Source: Anaerolineae bacterium
Lineage (GTDB): Bacteria > Chloroflexota > Anaerolineae > Promineifilales > Promineifilaceae
NCBI GenBank assembly: GCA_030425205.1
Contig: JAUIAP010000003.1
Coordinates: 310,001 to 374,000, forward strand
Reading direction: 5' to 3'
Length of the DNA: 64,000 bases
The notes under the pieces are model-generated. The model was not told where the DNA came from, ran no database searches, and saw nothing but the letters and a program-made list of their open reading frames with translations. Both the position numbers and the translations under genes were made by a program. Below, one piece after another: positions 45,642-53,678 of the stretch (position 1 is the first letter of the stretch; each line of letters starts with the position of its first letter).

Positions 45642-46219
45642 CAGACTATACACGCAGTCAAATTGGGCAGTACGCGGGCTTTTTTAGCAGACTCTTCGCG
45701 ACCGCAATTGATGCTGGCATCATCGCCATTGTCGTCTTTCTGTCGCTGCTTGCGGCGCGTTTGATTTTTAATACATTTGGTTTTGATTGTGTCGTTGCGT
45801 TGAACATGCCTTGTGAGGAACAGGGGTATGGGGAATGGATTCGGCCGATTGCAACCGTTTTAGAATCAGCTGCGCCCGTTGTTGGTCTCTTCTTCACGCC
45901 GACATTCTCAGCCTTCTACCTGCTCTTTTTCTGGGCGCACACGGGTCAAACACCGGGTAAGGCCCAAATGGGTGTGCGGGTCGTGCGAATTGATGGCGAA
46001 ATGATGACGTGGTTTGTTGCCCTGCGCCGCCTCATCGGATATGGCTTTTCAATCCTGCCGTTGCTGCTTGGATTTGGCTGGATATTGGTTGACGATCAGC
46101 GACGCGGCATTCATGATCGCTTTGCCGGCACATGCGTTGTCTACTCATGGGATGCGCGACCCGACGAACATTTCTTAATGGAAACCCTACGCACCTTCCA
46201 ACGGCGTGCATCAAAATAG
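45638..46219 (+). CDS. RDD family membrane protein
   Basis: 193 residues with three to four membrane segments. The first starts with 'GFFSRLFATAIDAGIIAIVV', in which Arg and Asp match the R-D-D family signature. The third segment is preceded by 'HTGQTPGKAQMGVRVVRIDG', a hallmark of the family, and followed by 'LVDDQRRGIHDRFAGTCVV', equivalent to the usual 'KRQALHDKIAGTVVV'. The function of RDD proteins is mostly unknown; transport has been suggested. It is translationally coupled to the preceding gene. Confidence 0.88.
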   Translation: MTDYTRSQIGQYAGFFSRLFATAIDAGIIAIVVFLSLLAARLIFNTFGFDCVVALNMPCEEQGYGEWIRPIATVLESAAPVVGLFFTPTFSAFYLLFFWAHTGQTPGKAQMGVRVVRIDGEMMTWFVALRRLIGYGFSILPLLLGFGWILVDDQRRGIHDRFAGTCVVYSWDARPDEHFLMETLRTFQRRASK

Positions 46220-46255
46220 GCATCTTGTAAAATCACTGTTTGCTGACCGTAAACC

Positions 46256-46286
46256 CGTCATTCCTGCGCAGGTGGGAATCCACTTC
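46256..46286 (+). repeat. dRS3-like repeat abutting a start codon
   Basis: ATTCCT-N8-GGGAAT (46260-46279) followed by CCACTTC and then ATG 46287. The repeat supplies the bases ahead of the SGNH gene start, including GGTGGGA, a weak ribosome-site match. Confidence 0.65.
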
Positions 46287-47573
46287 ATGCCAAACCAAAA
46301 AGCACGACTAACCCGCATTGCAAATATCGCTGTTCCACTCTTGCTCACGCTGATTGGCAGTGTGGCTGTGCTTGAAATTGGACTGCGTCAACTATACCAA
46401 CTCATCCCGCTGGAGGTCTGCGCACGTGATTTCATCATCGGTAACTACATTTGCCAACCCTACTTTCAATATGACAAACCCATAGAGATCGCCTATCGCT
46501 ATGAACCCGGCTTGAAAATTGAGGGATATTGGGACCCAGCCAACCCGTATTTGAGCGATGTAGGCGCCGAAACGCGACCTTCTGAACGCAGCGATCCGTT
46601 TTGGTATGTTTTGGAAACGGATGAGATGGGCTTTCCCAACAGCCAGTATGAGTGGCAAGATCAGTATGACATTGTCGTGACGGGGGACTCATTTACGGTG
46701 CGCTCAGCCCCGCAAACGTGGATCGAACTCCTATCTGAACAGACGGGCAAAGATATCTTGACGCTCGGCGCGCCGAGTTGGACAACGCTCAACGAAGTCG
46801 CCGCCGTTGAGAAATTTGGATTAGACAAAAATCCTGAATGGGTCATTTTGATGTACTTTGAGGGCAACGACCTGATCAATGTGCAGCAATATCTTGAGAA
46901 GCAAGCGAGCGGGTTGAGCTGGAAAGAGTATGACATGCAAGACGTTGCATGGCATGAACGCATGGTGACGTGGCATTTTGTGGGATATATGTGGGATAAA
47001 TTTGGGAAAGAAGAAGAGCCATCTGAGCCTGTGCGCTATCGTTATCCCGTTGCCGTTGATACTTCAATTGAAAAGGTAGATACGGTTCTAAAGGACATTC
47101 ACCTGCTCCCCCTCAGCGTCGATTATGCGACATTGGAGCAGTCTAACGAGTGGGCGGCCGTTAGCGAGGCGTTGCTGCGCTTGCAACAAGCGGTTGAGGC
47201 GCAAGGCTCCCAATTTCTATTTGTCTACATTCCCAGCAAAGAGCACGTTTACTGGTCACGTATTTGGGATGAAACAGATGTCAACAACGTTTTGGAACGC
47301 ACGGTCACGGTTGGTTTGAATGAAAATGGCTCTCTCGCTTGGGAACCACAATATTTGAGTTATGATCAGTTTAGTGCAATTTATCGGGATCAGATGCGTT
47401 TGGTCGAGGATTTCGCCACGCAAAACGACTTTCACTTTCTCAACCTGACCCCGATCTTTTTCAGCCAACTGCTCGAACAGGGTGAACTTTTCCACTATGC
47501 CGACCCGCATTGGAATCAGGCGGGCAATCAGTTGGTTGCGGATGAAATTGAGCGATTTTTAGAAGAGCAATAG
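46287..47573 (+). CDS. Membrane-anchored SGNH/AlgX-like hydrolase
   Basis: 428 residues from ATG 46287; the frame reaches GTG 46206 but those codons are a repeat. An N-terminal anchor ('IAVPLLLTLIGSVAVLEIGL') is followed by an extracytoplasmic domain. The SGNH block I Ser is in 'IVVTGDSFTV', the Asn in 'MYFEGNDLIN', and Asp/His in 'YADPHWNQAGNQLV', as in AlgJ/AlgX-type and carbohydrate esterase proteins. These act on O-acyl groups of glycans. It opens a four-gene run (DUF5989, membrane protein, carbamoyltransferase) and probably takes part in decorating a surface or secreted glycan. Confidence 0.75.
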   Translation: MPNQKARLTRIANIAVPLLLTLIGSVAVLEIGLRQLYQLIPLEVCARDFIIGNYICQPYFQYDKPIEIAYRYEPGLKIEGYWDPANPYLSDVGAETRPSERSDPFWYVLETDEMGFPNSQYEWQDQYDIVVTGDSFTVRSAPQTWIELLSEQTGKDILTLGAPSWTTLNEVAAVEKFGLDKNPEWVILMYFEGNDLINVQQYLEKQASGLSWKEYDMQDVAWHERMVTWHFVGYMWDKFGKEEEPSEPVRYRYPVAVDTSIEKVDTVLKDIHLLPLSVDYATLEQSNEWAAVSEALLRLQQAVEAQGSQFLFVYIPSKEHVYWSRIWDETDVNNVLERTVTVGLNENGSLAWEPQYLSYDQFSAIYRDQMRLVEDFATQNDFHFLNLTPIFFSQLLEQGELFHYADPHWNQAGNQLVADEIERFLEEQ

Positions 47574-47610
47574 GTGTTGCGGCGATTGAAAATCGCGGCG
47601 GCAGATCATT

Positions 47611-47787
47611 ATGTTAGATAAAACAAAATCACGCGCTGGAATTATTGGTGAACTATTCAAGTTCTTGAAGAAACGTAAGCTATGGTGGCTGATGCCGATG
47701 ATCACCATGTTGTTGATCGTGGGTGCATTGCTGATCTTGGCAACCGTTTCATCGACGTTTGCGCCCTTTATTTATACGCTGTTTTAG
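47611..47787 (+). CDS. DUF5989 small membrane protein
   Basis: A 58-codon gene from ATG 47611 to TAG 47785-47787. The protein has a basic amphipathic start ('GELFKFLKKRKLWWLMPM'), one membrane segment and the ending 'STFAPFIYTLF'. This pattern (E-L-x-x-F-L-x-x-R-K-x-W-W-L-x-P ... A-P-F-I-Y-T-L-F) is that of DUF5989, a family usually encoded next to carbamoyltransferases, as here. The role is unknown; it may hold the transferase at the membrane. There is no strong ribosome site. A small hairpin (GCGATT/AATCGC) lies just upstream. Confidence 0.85.
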   Translation: MLDKTKSRAGIIGELFKFLKKRKLWWLMPMITMLLIVGALLILATVSSTFAPFIYTLF

Positions 47788-48105
47788 AATCCGGCCCTCT
47801 TAATCAGGGCGGAAATTTTGCGGGTTTCTGGGTGTATTTGCAGTTTAAAAAATAGATCAGGTAACAAAATCAGCGCGTGTTTCGGGAATGTCACTCTGTG
47901 ACCCTGCGGTATGGATTTCCCGAAACATTGTCGCCAGAAGAGTGGATTCCCGCCTTCGCGGGAATGACAGATCGATTACCGGATTAATTTTCTTAAAGAC
48001 CAATGACACCCAGATACCCACAAAAAGATTTTCCAGTCCGCCGATGGCGATGGCGATTATCAACATCGGTACGAACTCTCGTTGTCATGCTGGGAAGAGA
48101 ATTTT
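47788..48105. other. Intergenic region with nested inverted repeats and a dRS3-like element
   Basis: No gene is seen. From left to right: a hairpin GCCCT/AGGGC near 47798-47813; a 10-bp inverted repeat GTTTCGGGAA/TTCCCGAAAC (47879-47888 and 47917-47926) enclosing a second hairpin GTCAC-TCT-GTGAC (47890-47902); then an inverted dRS3-like repeat ATTCCC-N8-GGGAAT at 47946-47965. The last 100 bases hold the ribosome site GGGAAGAGA of the next gene. Confidence 0.6.
47940..47972 (-). repeat. dRS3-like repeat, inverted
   Basis: ATTCCC (47946-47951), GCCTTCGC, GGGAAT (47960-47965). The minus strand reads TCATTCCCGCGAAGGCGGGA and then ATCCA, almost identical to the forward copy at 12640. Confidence 0.75.
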
Positions 48106-48645
48106 ATGCACACATTGGGCTTGATATTACTTTCGATGGTTGGATTCTCAACGGGCTGCGTCATTGTATTGCGGCGACGGCAATACGAACCCTCATTGCT
48201 GGATCTATTGACAGTGGTTGGCGTGTGGGTCGTTGTCTTTAGAATTGAGGATGGTTTCGGCCGATGGTCTTCCCTCGCTATTGCATTGCTAGTTGGCATC
48301 GTTGCTGGCGTGGTCATCACCTTGCTGCGCAATGCGACGGCCAGCGCAGTCGATGTAATCCCCGAATCTGAACTACCCGAACATGCGCAAGAGCGCGCAA
48401 TTCAGGAACAGCTCTCGATTTGGCAAAAACTTAAACGGGGTTGGGCAAATTATGGCGAACGAATGGGTGGCGTGCAGGGTCGGCTCTTGATGGGCTTTTT
48501 CTACTTTATCATCGTTCTTCCCTTTGGCCTTATCGCACGGATTGGCAGTGATGCACTCGCAATAAAACGCAAACCTGCAAACTCAGGCTGGGTCATGTGG
48601 GAAAATTCAACTGCCACGTTGGATGAGGCGCGCGAGCAAGGATAG
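48106..48645 (+). CDS. Membrane protein of a carbamoyltransferase cluster
   Basis: 179 residues from ATG 48106 (ribosome site GGGAAGAGA). The frame starts at TTG 48082, but ATG is favoured. Three N-terminal hydrophobic segments cover residues 1-75; then a charged helix ('ESELPEHAQERAIQEQLSIW'), a re-entrant or fourth hydrophobic segment ('LLMGFFYFIIVLPFGLIARI') and a short tail ending 'SGWVMWENSTATLDEAREQG'. That tail resembles the W/P-rich ending of SxtJ-like membrane proteins that accompany carbamoyltransferases. I cannot assign an enzymatic role; it is probably the membrane partner in the group. Confidence 0.6.
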   Translation: MHTLGLILLSMVGFSTGCVIVLRRRQYEPSLLDLLTVVGVWVVVFRIEDGFGRWSSLAIALLVGIVAGVVITLLRNATASAVDVIPESELPEHAQERAIQEQLSIWQKLKRGWANYGERMGGVQGRLLMGFFYFIIVLPFGLIARIGSDALAIKRKPANSGWVMWENSTATLDEAREQG

Positions 48646-48693
48646 GCCGTCAGCGGCACTTGGAAGACCGTTTTTCTTTCCGTACTAACACTT

Positions 48694-50466
48694 ATGAACG
48701 TACTTGGTATCTCCTGTTTTTATCACGATGCGGCGGCCGCACTACTCGTTGATGGCGATTTGATTGCAGCGGCCGAGGAAGAACGTTTCTCACGCAAAAA
48801 ACATGACGCGAGTTTTCCAAAACATGCCGTTGAATTTTGCTTAAAAACGGCGAGTTTAACCGCTCAAGATTTAGATTACGTCGTCTTTTATGAAAAACCG
48901 TTGCTCAAATTTGAGCGGATTTTACGCTCGCAGTTGGCGACCTTTCCGCGATCATGGCGCGTTTTTGGTGAGGCAATGATCGCGTGGATCGGAGACAAGC
49001 TTTGGGTTAAGAGTCATTTGGCAGAGGGAGTGGGTGTTTCGGCCGAAAAAATACTCTTCGTCGATCACCATCTTTCGCACGCCGCCAGCGCATTCTTCGC
49101 CTCGCCCTATGAAAGTTCGGCAATTTTGACGGTCGATGGCGTCGGCGAATGGACGACGATGGCAAAGGGGGTTGCGGCTGGCAGCTTCAGCGATGGCTCG
49201 CAGAATCTGCTCAAACTCACCCACGAACAGCGTTTCCCACATTCGCTTGGATTGCTCTACTCCGCATTCACCGCCTTTCTCGGCTTTCGCGTGAACAACG
49301 GGGAGTATAAAGTGATGGGGATGTCGCCCTATGGCGAACCCAACTACGTGGACAAAATCGACCAGCTTTTCCATGTCTATCCAGATGGATCATTTTGGAT
49401 GGACATGGACTATTTTGACTTCCATCATTCACGCGATCGCACCTTCAGCGACAAATTTATCAAGCTGTTTGGTGAACCACGCACGCACAGCGACAACTTT
49501 TTTACCGCAAAAACGAACCCCGAATTGAGTGCCAGCGATCCGCAAGTTAAGCAAAATCAATACTACGCCGACATCGCCGCCAGCATTCAGCGTGTGACCG
49601 AAGAGACATTGCTCAAGCTGCTCCATTCGCTACATGCGGAGACGGGATTATCGAACGTGTGCATGGCAGGTGGGGTTGCCTTGAACAGCAAGGCGAATGG
49701 TCGCTTGCTGCGCGAATCACCCTTTGAGAACATCTTTATCCAACCTGCCGCTGGAGATAGTGGCGGGGCGTTGGGTGCGGCGTTGTATGCCTATCACGTC
49801 CTGTTGGGCAAGCCGCGCAAATTTGTCCAAACCCACAGCTACTTTGGCCCAAGCTATAGTGATGCGGAAATTCGTGGCGCAATCGAGCGCAGTGGTCGTC
49901 AGTTTGAACGGATCGATGATGAGTCAAAATTGACGGAACGCATTGTTGACGACATTTTGCAGGGGAAAGTGATCGCATGGCATCAAGGACGCTTTGAATG
50001 GGGGCCGCGTGCGCTGGGCAATCGCAGCATCATCGCTGATCCGCGCCGTGCTGAGATGAAGGAGATCGTCAACACAAAGATCAAGTTCCGCGAACCATTT
50101 CGACCATTTGCACCCGTCATCACCGAAGAATCAGTTGGCGATTGGTTTGACGCAGATGATTCGCAAAATCCGTTGGCAAAATATATGCTCACGGTGCAGC
50201 CGTTTAAGCCAGAGCCGGGCGCGCAAGTTCCCGCAGTCAACCATCTTGGAACGGGCCGTTTACAAAGCATCACCCGTGAGATGAACGCACGCTACTATGA
50301 TCTCGTCCATCAATTTGGACAGGCGACAGGTGTGCCAATTTTGATCAATACAAGCTTTAATCTGCGTGGCGAACCCATTGTCAACACGCCGACGAATGCG
50401 TTGAATACGTTTGGCAATAGTGATTTGGATACATTGGTAATCGGGAATTTTGTGATTAAGAAGTAA
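48694..50466 (+). CDS. Carbamoyltransferase of the NodU/CmcH family
   Basis: 590 residues, full length. The Kae1/TobZ-like N-terminal domain has 'VLGISCFYHDAAAALLVDG', 'AAAEEERFSRKKHDASFP', 'FVDHHLSHAASAFFASPY' (metal-binding His residues) and 'LTVDGVGEWTT'. The C-terminal YrdC-like lobe has 'VIAWHQGRFEWGPRALGNRS', 'IKFREPFRPFAP' and 'PILINTSFNLRGEPIV'. Such enzymes move a carbamoyl group from carbamoyl phosphate and ATP onto a hydroxyl of a sugar or natural product. With the SGNH protein, DUF5989 protein and membrane protein upstream it forms a probable glycan-carbamoylation group. Confidence 0.95.
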   Translation: MNVLGISCFYHDAAAALLVDGDLIAAAEEERFSRKKHDASFPKHAVEFCLKTASLTAQDLDYVVFYEKPLLKFERILRSQLATFPRSWRVFGEAMIAWIGDKLWVKSHLAEGVGVSAEKILFVDHHLSHAASAFFASPYESSAILTVDGVGEWTTMAKGVAAGSFSDGSQNLLKLTHEQRFPHSLGLLYSAFTAFLGFRVNNGEYKVMGMSPYGEPNYVDKIDQLFHVYPDGSFWMDMDYFDFHHSRDRTFSDKFIKLFGEPRTHSDNFFTAKTNPELSASDPQVKQNQYYADIAASIQRVTEETLLKLLHSLHAETGLSNVCMAGGVALNSKANGRLLRESPFENIFIQPAAGDSGGALGAALYAYHVLLGKPRKFVQTHSYFGPSYSDAEIRGAIERSGRQFERIDDESKLTERIVDDILQGKVIAWHQGRFEWGPRALGNRSIIADPRRAEMKEIVNTKIKFREPFRPFAPVITEESVGDWFDADDSQNPLAKYMLTVQPFKPEPGAQVPAVNHLGTGRLQSITREMNARYYDLVHQFGQATGVPILINTSFNLRGEPIVNTPTNALNTFGNSDLDTLVIGNFVIKK

Positions 50467-50511
50467 GTTGGAGCGTGACCAGCTTGGTCGCGCTCTGTGT
50501 GGGGAAGGATG

Positions 50512-51918
50512 ATGAGCGCACCACAAGGGAAATTGTCGCTGACAACAAAGTTCGTCTACGGGTTGGGGGATTGGCCGACAGTTGCCGCATTGACGGCGCG
50601 CAGTTTTTTCTGGCTGTTGTTTCTGACAGAAATCGTTGGGATTCCAATTGGTGTGGCAGGGACGGTGGTGGCAATCGGCCGAATTTGGGATGCCATTAAT
50701 GATCCCGTCGTTGGGATGATAAGCGACCGCTTACAATCGCGCTTTGGTCGTCGTCGCCCCTTCTTTCTGATCGGCGCACTCCCGCTCGGTGTCTCCTTCT
50801 TTCTGACCTTCTATGATCCTGGTCTAAACTCGACGCTTGCCTATACGCTCTACTACATTGGCGTCTTCTTCATTTTTGACCTGAGTTTTACCATCATCAA
50901 TGTGCCGTATAGCGCGTTGACGGCCGAGTTGACCCATGACTATGACGAGCGCAGCAGTCTTGCGGGTTGGCGTATGAGCATGGCGATGACGGCAACGCTC
51001 GTAACGGCCGCCGCGTTCCAACCGCTGGCTGAGAGCGTCTTTTCCCCTTGGTTCGGCGCATCCCCCAACGCGGGTGGGTATGCGGTCGCGGCGGCCATTT
51101 GGGGATCACTGATGGTGATTGTGCCGCTCATCTTGTTCGCTGTGATTCGTGAACCTGATAGCGAGCCAGATGATGAGCCGATCAACTTGCTCAAGACATT
51201 CCGCGAAGTATTCCAAAATCAGTCATTCAAATGGGGTGCAATCATCTACCTGTTGACCTTTACGGCGGTGGACATCATCGCCGCCATCTTTGTCTTTTTT
51301 GTGCTTTATGCGATTGGTTTTCCCGATGGACAAGGGATCGGCAGCATTGTGTTGGGGATGGTGCTACTTTCAGCGTTCTTGTGTATGCCAGTTGTTGTGC
51401 GTCTGTCGCAGCGGTTTGGGAAAAAGAAGACGTACATCTATTGCATGGCGGGCTGGTCTGTGACGATGGTTGTGATTGGGTTTTTGCCGACGGGAACTGC
51501 GCTTGTGCCAATGCTCGTCGCGGCGGCTGTGGCAGGGATCGGTTATAGTGCGGCCAACGCCATTCCGTGGGCGATTGTGGCCGACGTGATTGAAGAAGAT
51601 GAGTGGAATACGGGCAAGCGGCGCGAAGGGATTTACGCGGGCTATTTGGTCTTTTTCCGCAAATTTGCGGCGGGATTTGCGGTGGCGATTGTCACGTGGA
51701 CGCTAGGGGCGTTGGGGTTTGACAATGCGGAGAAATCGGCCGAATCGATCCAAGCTCTCCGCATCTTCATTGGTATCGTGCCTGCCATTCTTCTAGCGTT
51801 CGCCATGTGGGCGGCCAGCAAATATCCATTGACAAGAGAGGCGCACGCGGAGTTACGCCAGCGATTGGAGAAACGGCGCGAGGAACAGGGAAGGCTGGCG
51901 ACGAATTCGGCCGATTAG
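50512..51918 (+). CDS. GPH-type sugar/cation symporter (MFS superfamily)
   Basis: 468 residues with about 12 membrane segments. The start is uncertain among 50497 (GTG), 50509 and 50512 (ATG ATG); GGGGAAGG just upstream and the family opening 'LSLTTKFVYGLGDWPTVAAL' favour 50512. The hallmark is 'RIWDAINDPVVGMISDRLQS' with 'RFGRRRPFFL', typical of the glycoside-pentoside-hexuronide:cation symporters. The substrate is not known; a TCGGCCGA palindrome lies within its stop region. It is convergent with gltX, six bases apart. Confidence 0.88.
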   Translation: MSAPQGKLSLTTKFVYGLGDWPTVAALTARSFFWLLFLTEIVGIPIGVAGTVVAIGRIWDAINDPVVGMISDRLQSRFGRRRPFFLIGALPLGVSFFLTFYDPGLNSTLAYTLYYIGVFFIFDLSFTIINVPYSALTAELTHDYDERSSLAGWRMSMAMTATLVTAAAFQPLAESVFSPWFGASPNAGGYAVAAAIWGSLMVIVPLILFAVIREPDSEPDDEPINLLKTFREVFQNQSFKWGAIIYLLTFTAVDIIAAIFVFFVLYAIGFPDGQGIGSIVLGMVLLSAFLCMPVVVRLSQRFGKKKTYIYCMAGWSVTMVVIGFLPTGTALVPMLVAAAVAGIGYSAANAIPWAIVADVIEEDEWNTGKRREGIYAGYLVFFRKFAAGFAVAIVTWTLGALGFDNAEKSAESIQALRIFIGIVPAILLAFAMWAASKYPLTREAHAELRQRLEKRREEQGRLATNSAD

Positions 51919-51924
51919 CCCATT

Positions 51925-53406
51925 TTACGCACTATCAAGCCGCGCCAACACCCCATCCAACCGCGCCAGCGTGCGTGTCTTGCCCAGTGCCATGATCGAC
52001 TCAAACAGCGGCGGCGACACCTGTTGTCCCGTCACGGCATAGCGCATCGTCCCTAAGAACGGTCCCGCCTTTTGATTGTCGGTGTATTGCTCGCCTATTT
52101 CGCGCATTTTTCCACCGAGTGACTCAAGATCATAGTCGTTTGCCGCAATAAACTCGCGTGCGGCCGAAAACGCGCGAACGGCTGCTGGTTCTGCTAATTT
52201 CTTGTGCGTCAGTCGCCCCTGCTCTGGTTGCCAGCTCTCATCATCTAAGAACTGCAAAAATTCCAGCGCGTCGGGGAGTCGCTTCATGCGCACGCTCATG
52301 GCTGGCATGAGGGCGATCAAGGCATCCACATTGACTTCAATCCCCGCCGCATCGAGGTAGGGTTTGACCAATTTAGCCAGTTCAAGCGGTTCCAATGCTT
52401 GAATATACTGCCCGTTGAGCCATTCGAGTTTGCTAAACGGCAGCTTTGTCGGAGCGGGATTCATGTCCGGAATGGTGAAACGCTGAATCGCATCCGCAAT
52501 GTCAAAGATTTCGACATCATCCCCATAGTTCCAACCGATATTTGCCAGCCAGTTGATCGTCGCCTCAGGCAGAAAACCATCCTTCGCATAGTCAAGCGTT
52601 TTGACCAGTACATACGAATCGCCATCTTGAAACGCCTGATCACGCTTGCTCAACTTGCCACGCCCCGAAGGGCTAAGAATGACGCTGAGATGGGCGATGT
52701 TGGGCATATTCCAGCCAAACGCATCGTATAGGTGTTTGTGGAGCGGTGCGCTGCTGATCCACTCCTCACCGCGCATGATGTGCGTGATCTGCATGAAGTG
52801 ATCGTCCACGACATTGGCGAGATGATAGGTTGGAAACCCGTCCGATTTGAGGAGCACGTTGTCCTGAATTTGGTTGTTCTCAAAGACGATGTCGCCGCGC
52901 AAAAGGTCGGGGATGACCGTTTGCCCGTCGAGTGGTGCTTTGAACCGGACGGTGTAGCCGAGACCTTGCGCTTCGAGATCTGCGATCTCATCTGCGCTCA
53001 AATCACGATGCCGCCGATCATAACCCAGCGGCAATCCATTCGCTTTTTGATAAGCTCGCATCTCCGCGAGTTCCTCTTTCGTTGTGAAATCTTTATAGGC
53101 GTGACCGTTTTCAAGCAGATAATCCGCCCATTTCCGATAGAGTTCGGTGCGCTCCGACTGTGTATAGGGGCCATAGTTGCCGCCCACATCAGGCCCTTCG
53201 TCCCAATCGAGACCGAGCCATTTGAGACTTTCCAGCAGATTTTCTATCGCCCCTTCGACATAGCGTGATTGGTCGGTGTCTTCAATGCGCAGGATAAAAT
53301 CGCCGCCATGTTTGCGTGCGAACATCCAGTTAAATAGAGCGGTACGTGCGCCACCGATATGCAGGTAGCCAGTTGGAGAAGGAGCGAATCTTACGCGAAC
53401 GGTCAT
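51925..53406 (-). CDS. gltX: Glutamyl-tRNA synthetase
   Basis: 493 residues, class I. The HIGH signature is in 'APSPTGYLHIGGARTALFNW' and the KMSKS signature in 'SGRGKLSKRDQ'. 'RIEDTDQSRY' and 'MRGEEWISSAPLH' (equivalent of 'RGEEHISSTP') are family marks. It charges tRNA-Glu and, if no glutaminyl-tRNA synthetase exists, may also charge tRNA-Gln. A leader of about 260 bases with a series of hairpins precedes the ATG; the last hairpin ends next to the GGGGAT-type ribosome site. Confidence 0.97.
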   Translation of the reverse strand: MTVRVRFAPSPTGYLHIGGARTALFNWMFARKHGGDFILRIEDTDQSRYVEGAIENLLESLKWLGLDWDEGPDVGGNYGPYTQSERTELYRKWADYLLENGHAYKDFTTKEELAEMRAYQKANGLPLGYDRRHRDLSADEIADLEAQGLGYTVRFKAPLDGQTVIPDLLRGDIVFENNQIQDNVLLKSDGFPTYHLANVVDDHFMQITHIMRGEEWISSAPLHKHLYDAFGWNMPNIAHLSVILSPSGRGKLSKRDQAFQDGDSYVLVKTLDYAKDGFLPEATINWLANIGWNYGDDVEIFDIADAIQRFTIPDMNPAPTKLPFSKLEWLNGQYIQALEPLELAKLVKPYLDAAGIEVNVDALIALMPAMSVRMKRLPDALEFLQFLDDESWQPEQGRLTHKKLAEPAAVRAFSAAREFIAANDYDLESLGGKMREIGEQYTDNQKAGPFLGTMRYAVTGQQVSPPLFESIMALGKTRTLARLDGVLARLDSA

Positions 53407-53678
53407 AGTTGTTATCCCCTGTGATTGCAGCCACAGGTCAAGTTAGAAAGCACGCTTTTGGAGCTTGACAATTTAATCAGGTAACTTGAAGACCTATGGC
53501 TAAAACCACAGGCTGATATGCGAAACACGCTAAAGCGCGTTGCTCTCAGTGCGTTTGAACGCACTTTGTGTACCAGCTTTCGGTTTTAACCGTAAGTTTT
53601 TTACATCCTGATTTATTTGTTAACGACTAAAAGCGCGCTGAATTTGTTTAGATTGAGGTGGAATTGTAGCAGAACTGA
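53407..53678 (-). other. Hairpin-rich 5' leader of gltX
   Basis: On the minus strand a -10-like TACAAT lies near 53660-53670, then a series of small hairpins in transcript order: CGGT-TAAA-ACCG, AGTGCGT-TCAA-ACGCACT, an AACGCGC-TTTA-GCGTGTT pair with one mismatch, CCTGTGG...CCATAGG, AGGT...ACCT, GTCAAG...CTTGAC, and CCTGTG...CACAGG just before the ribosome site. No T-box specifier or other known leader was recognised. It may be an interspersed repeat or a regulatory leader. Confidence 0.55.

Noticed and set aside
46206..46286. Extra N-terminal codons for the SGNH protein
   Set aside because: These 27 codons overlap the RDD gene end and a dRS3 repeat; the membrane anchor starts properly from ATG 46287.
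53407..53678. T-box riboswitch ahead of gltX
   Set aside because: No conserved T-box sequence or specifier-loop arrangement could be found.
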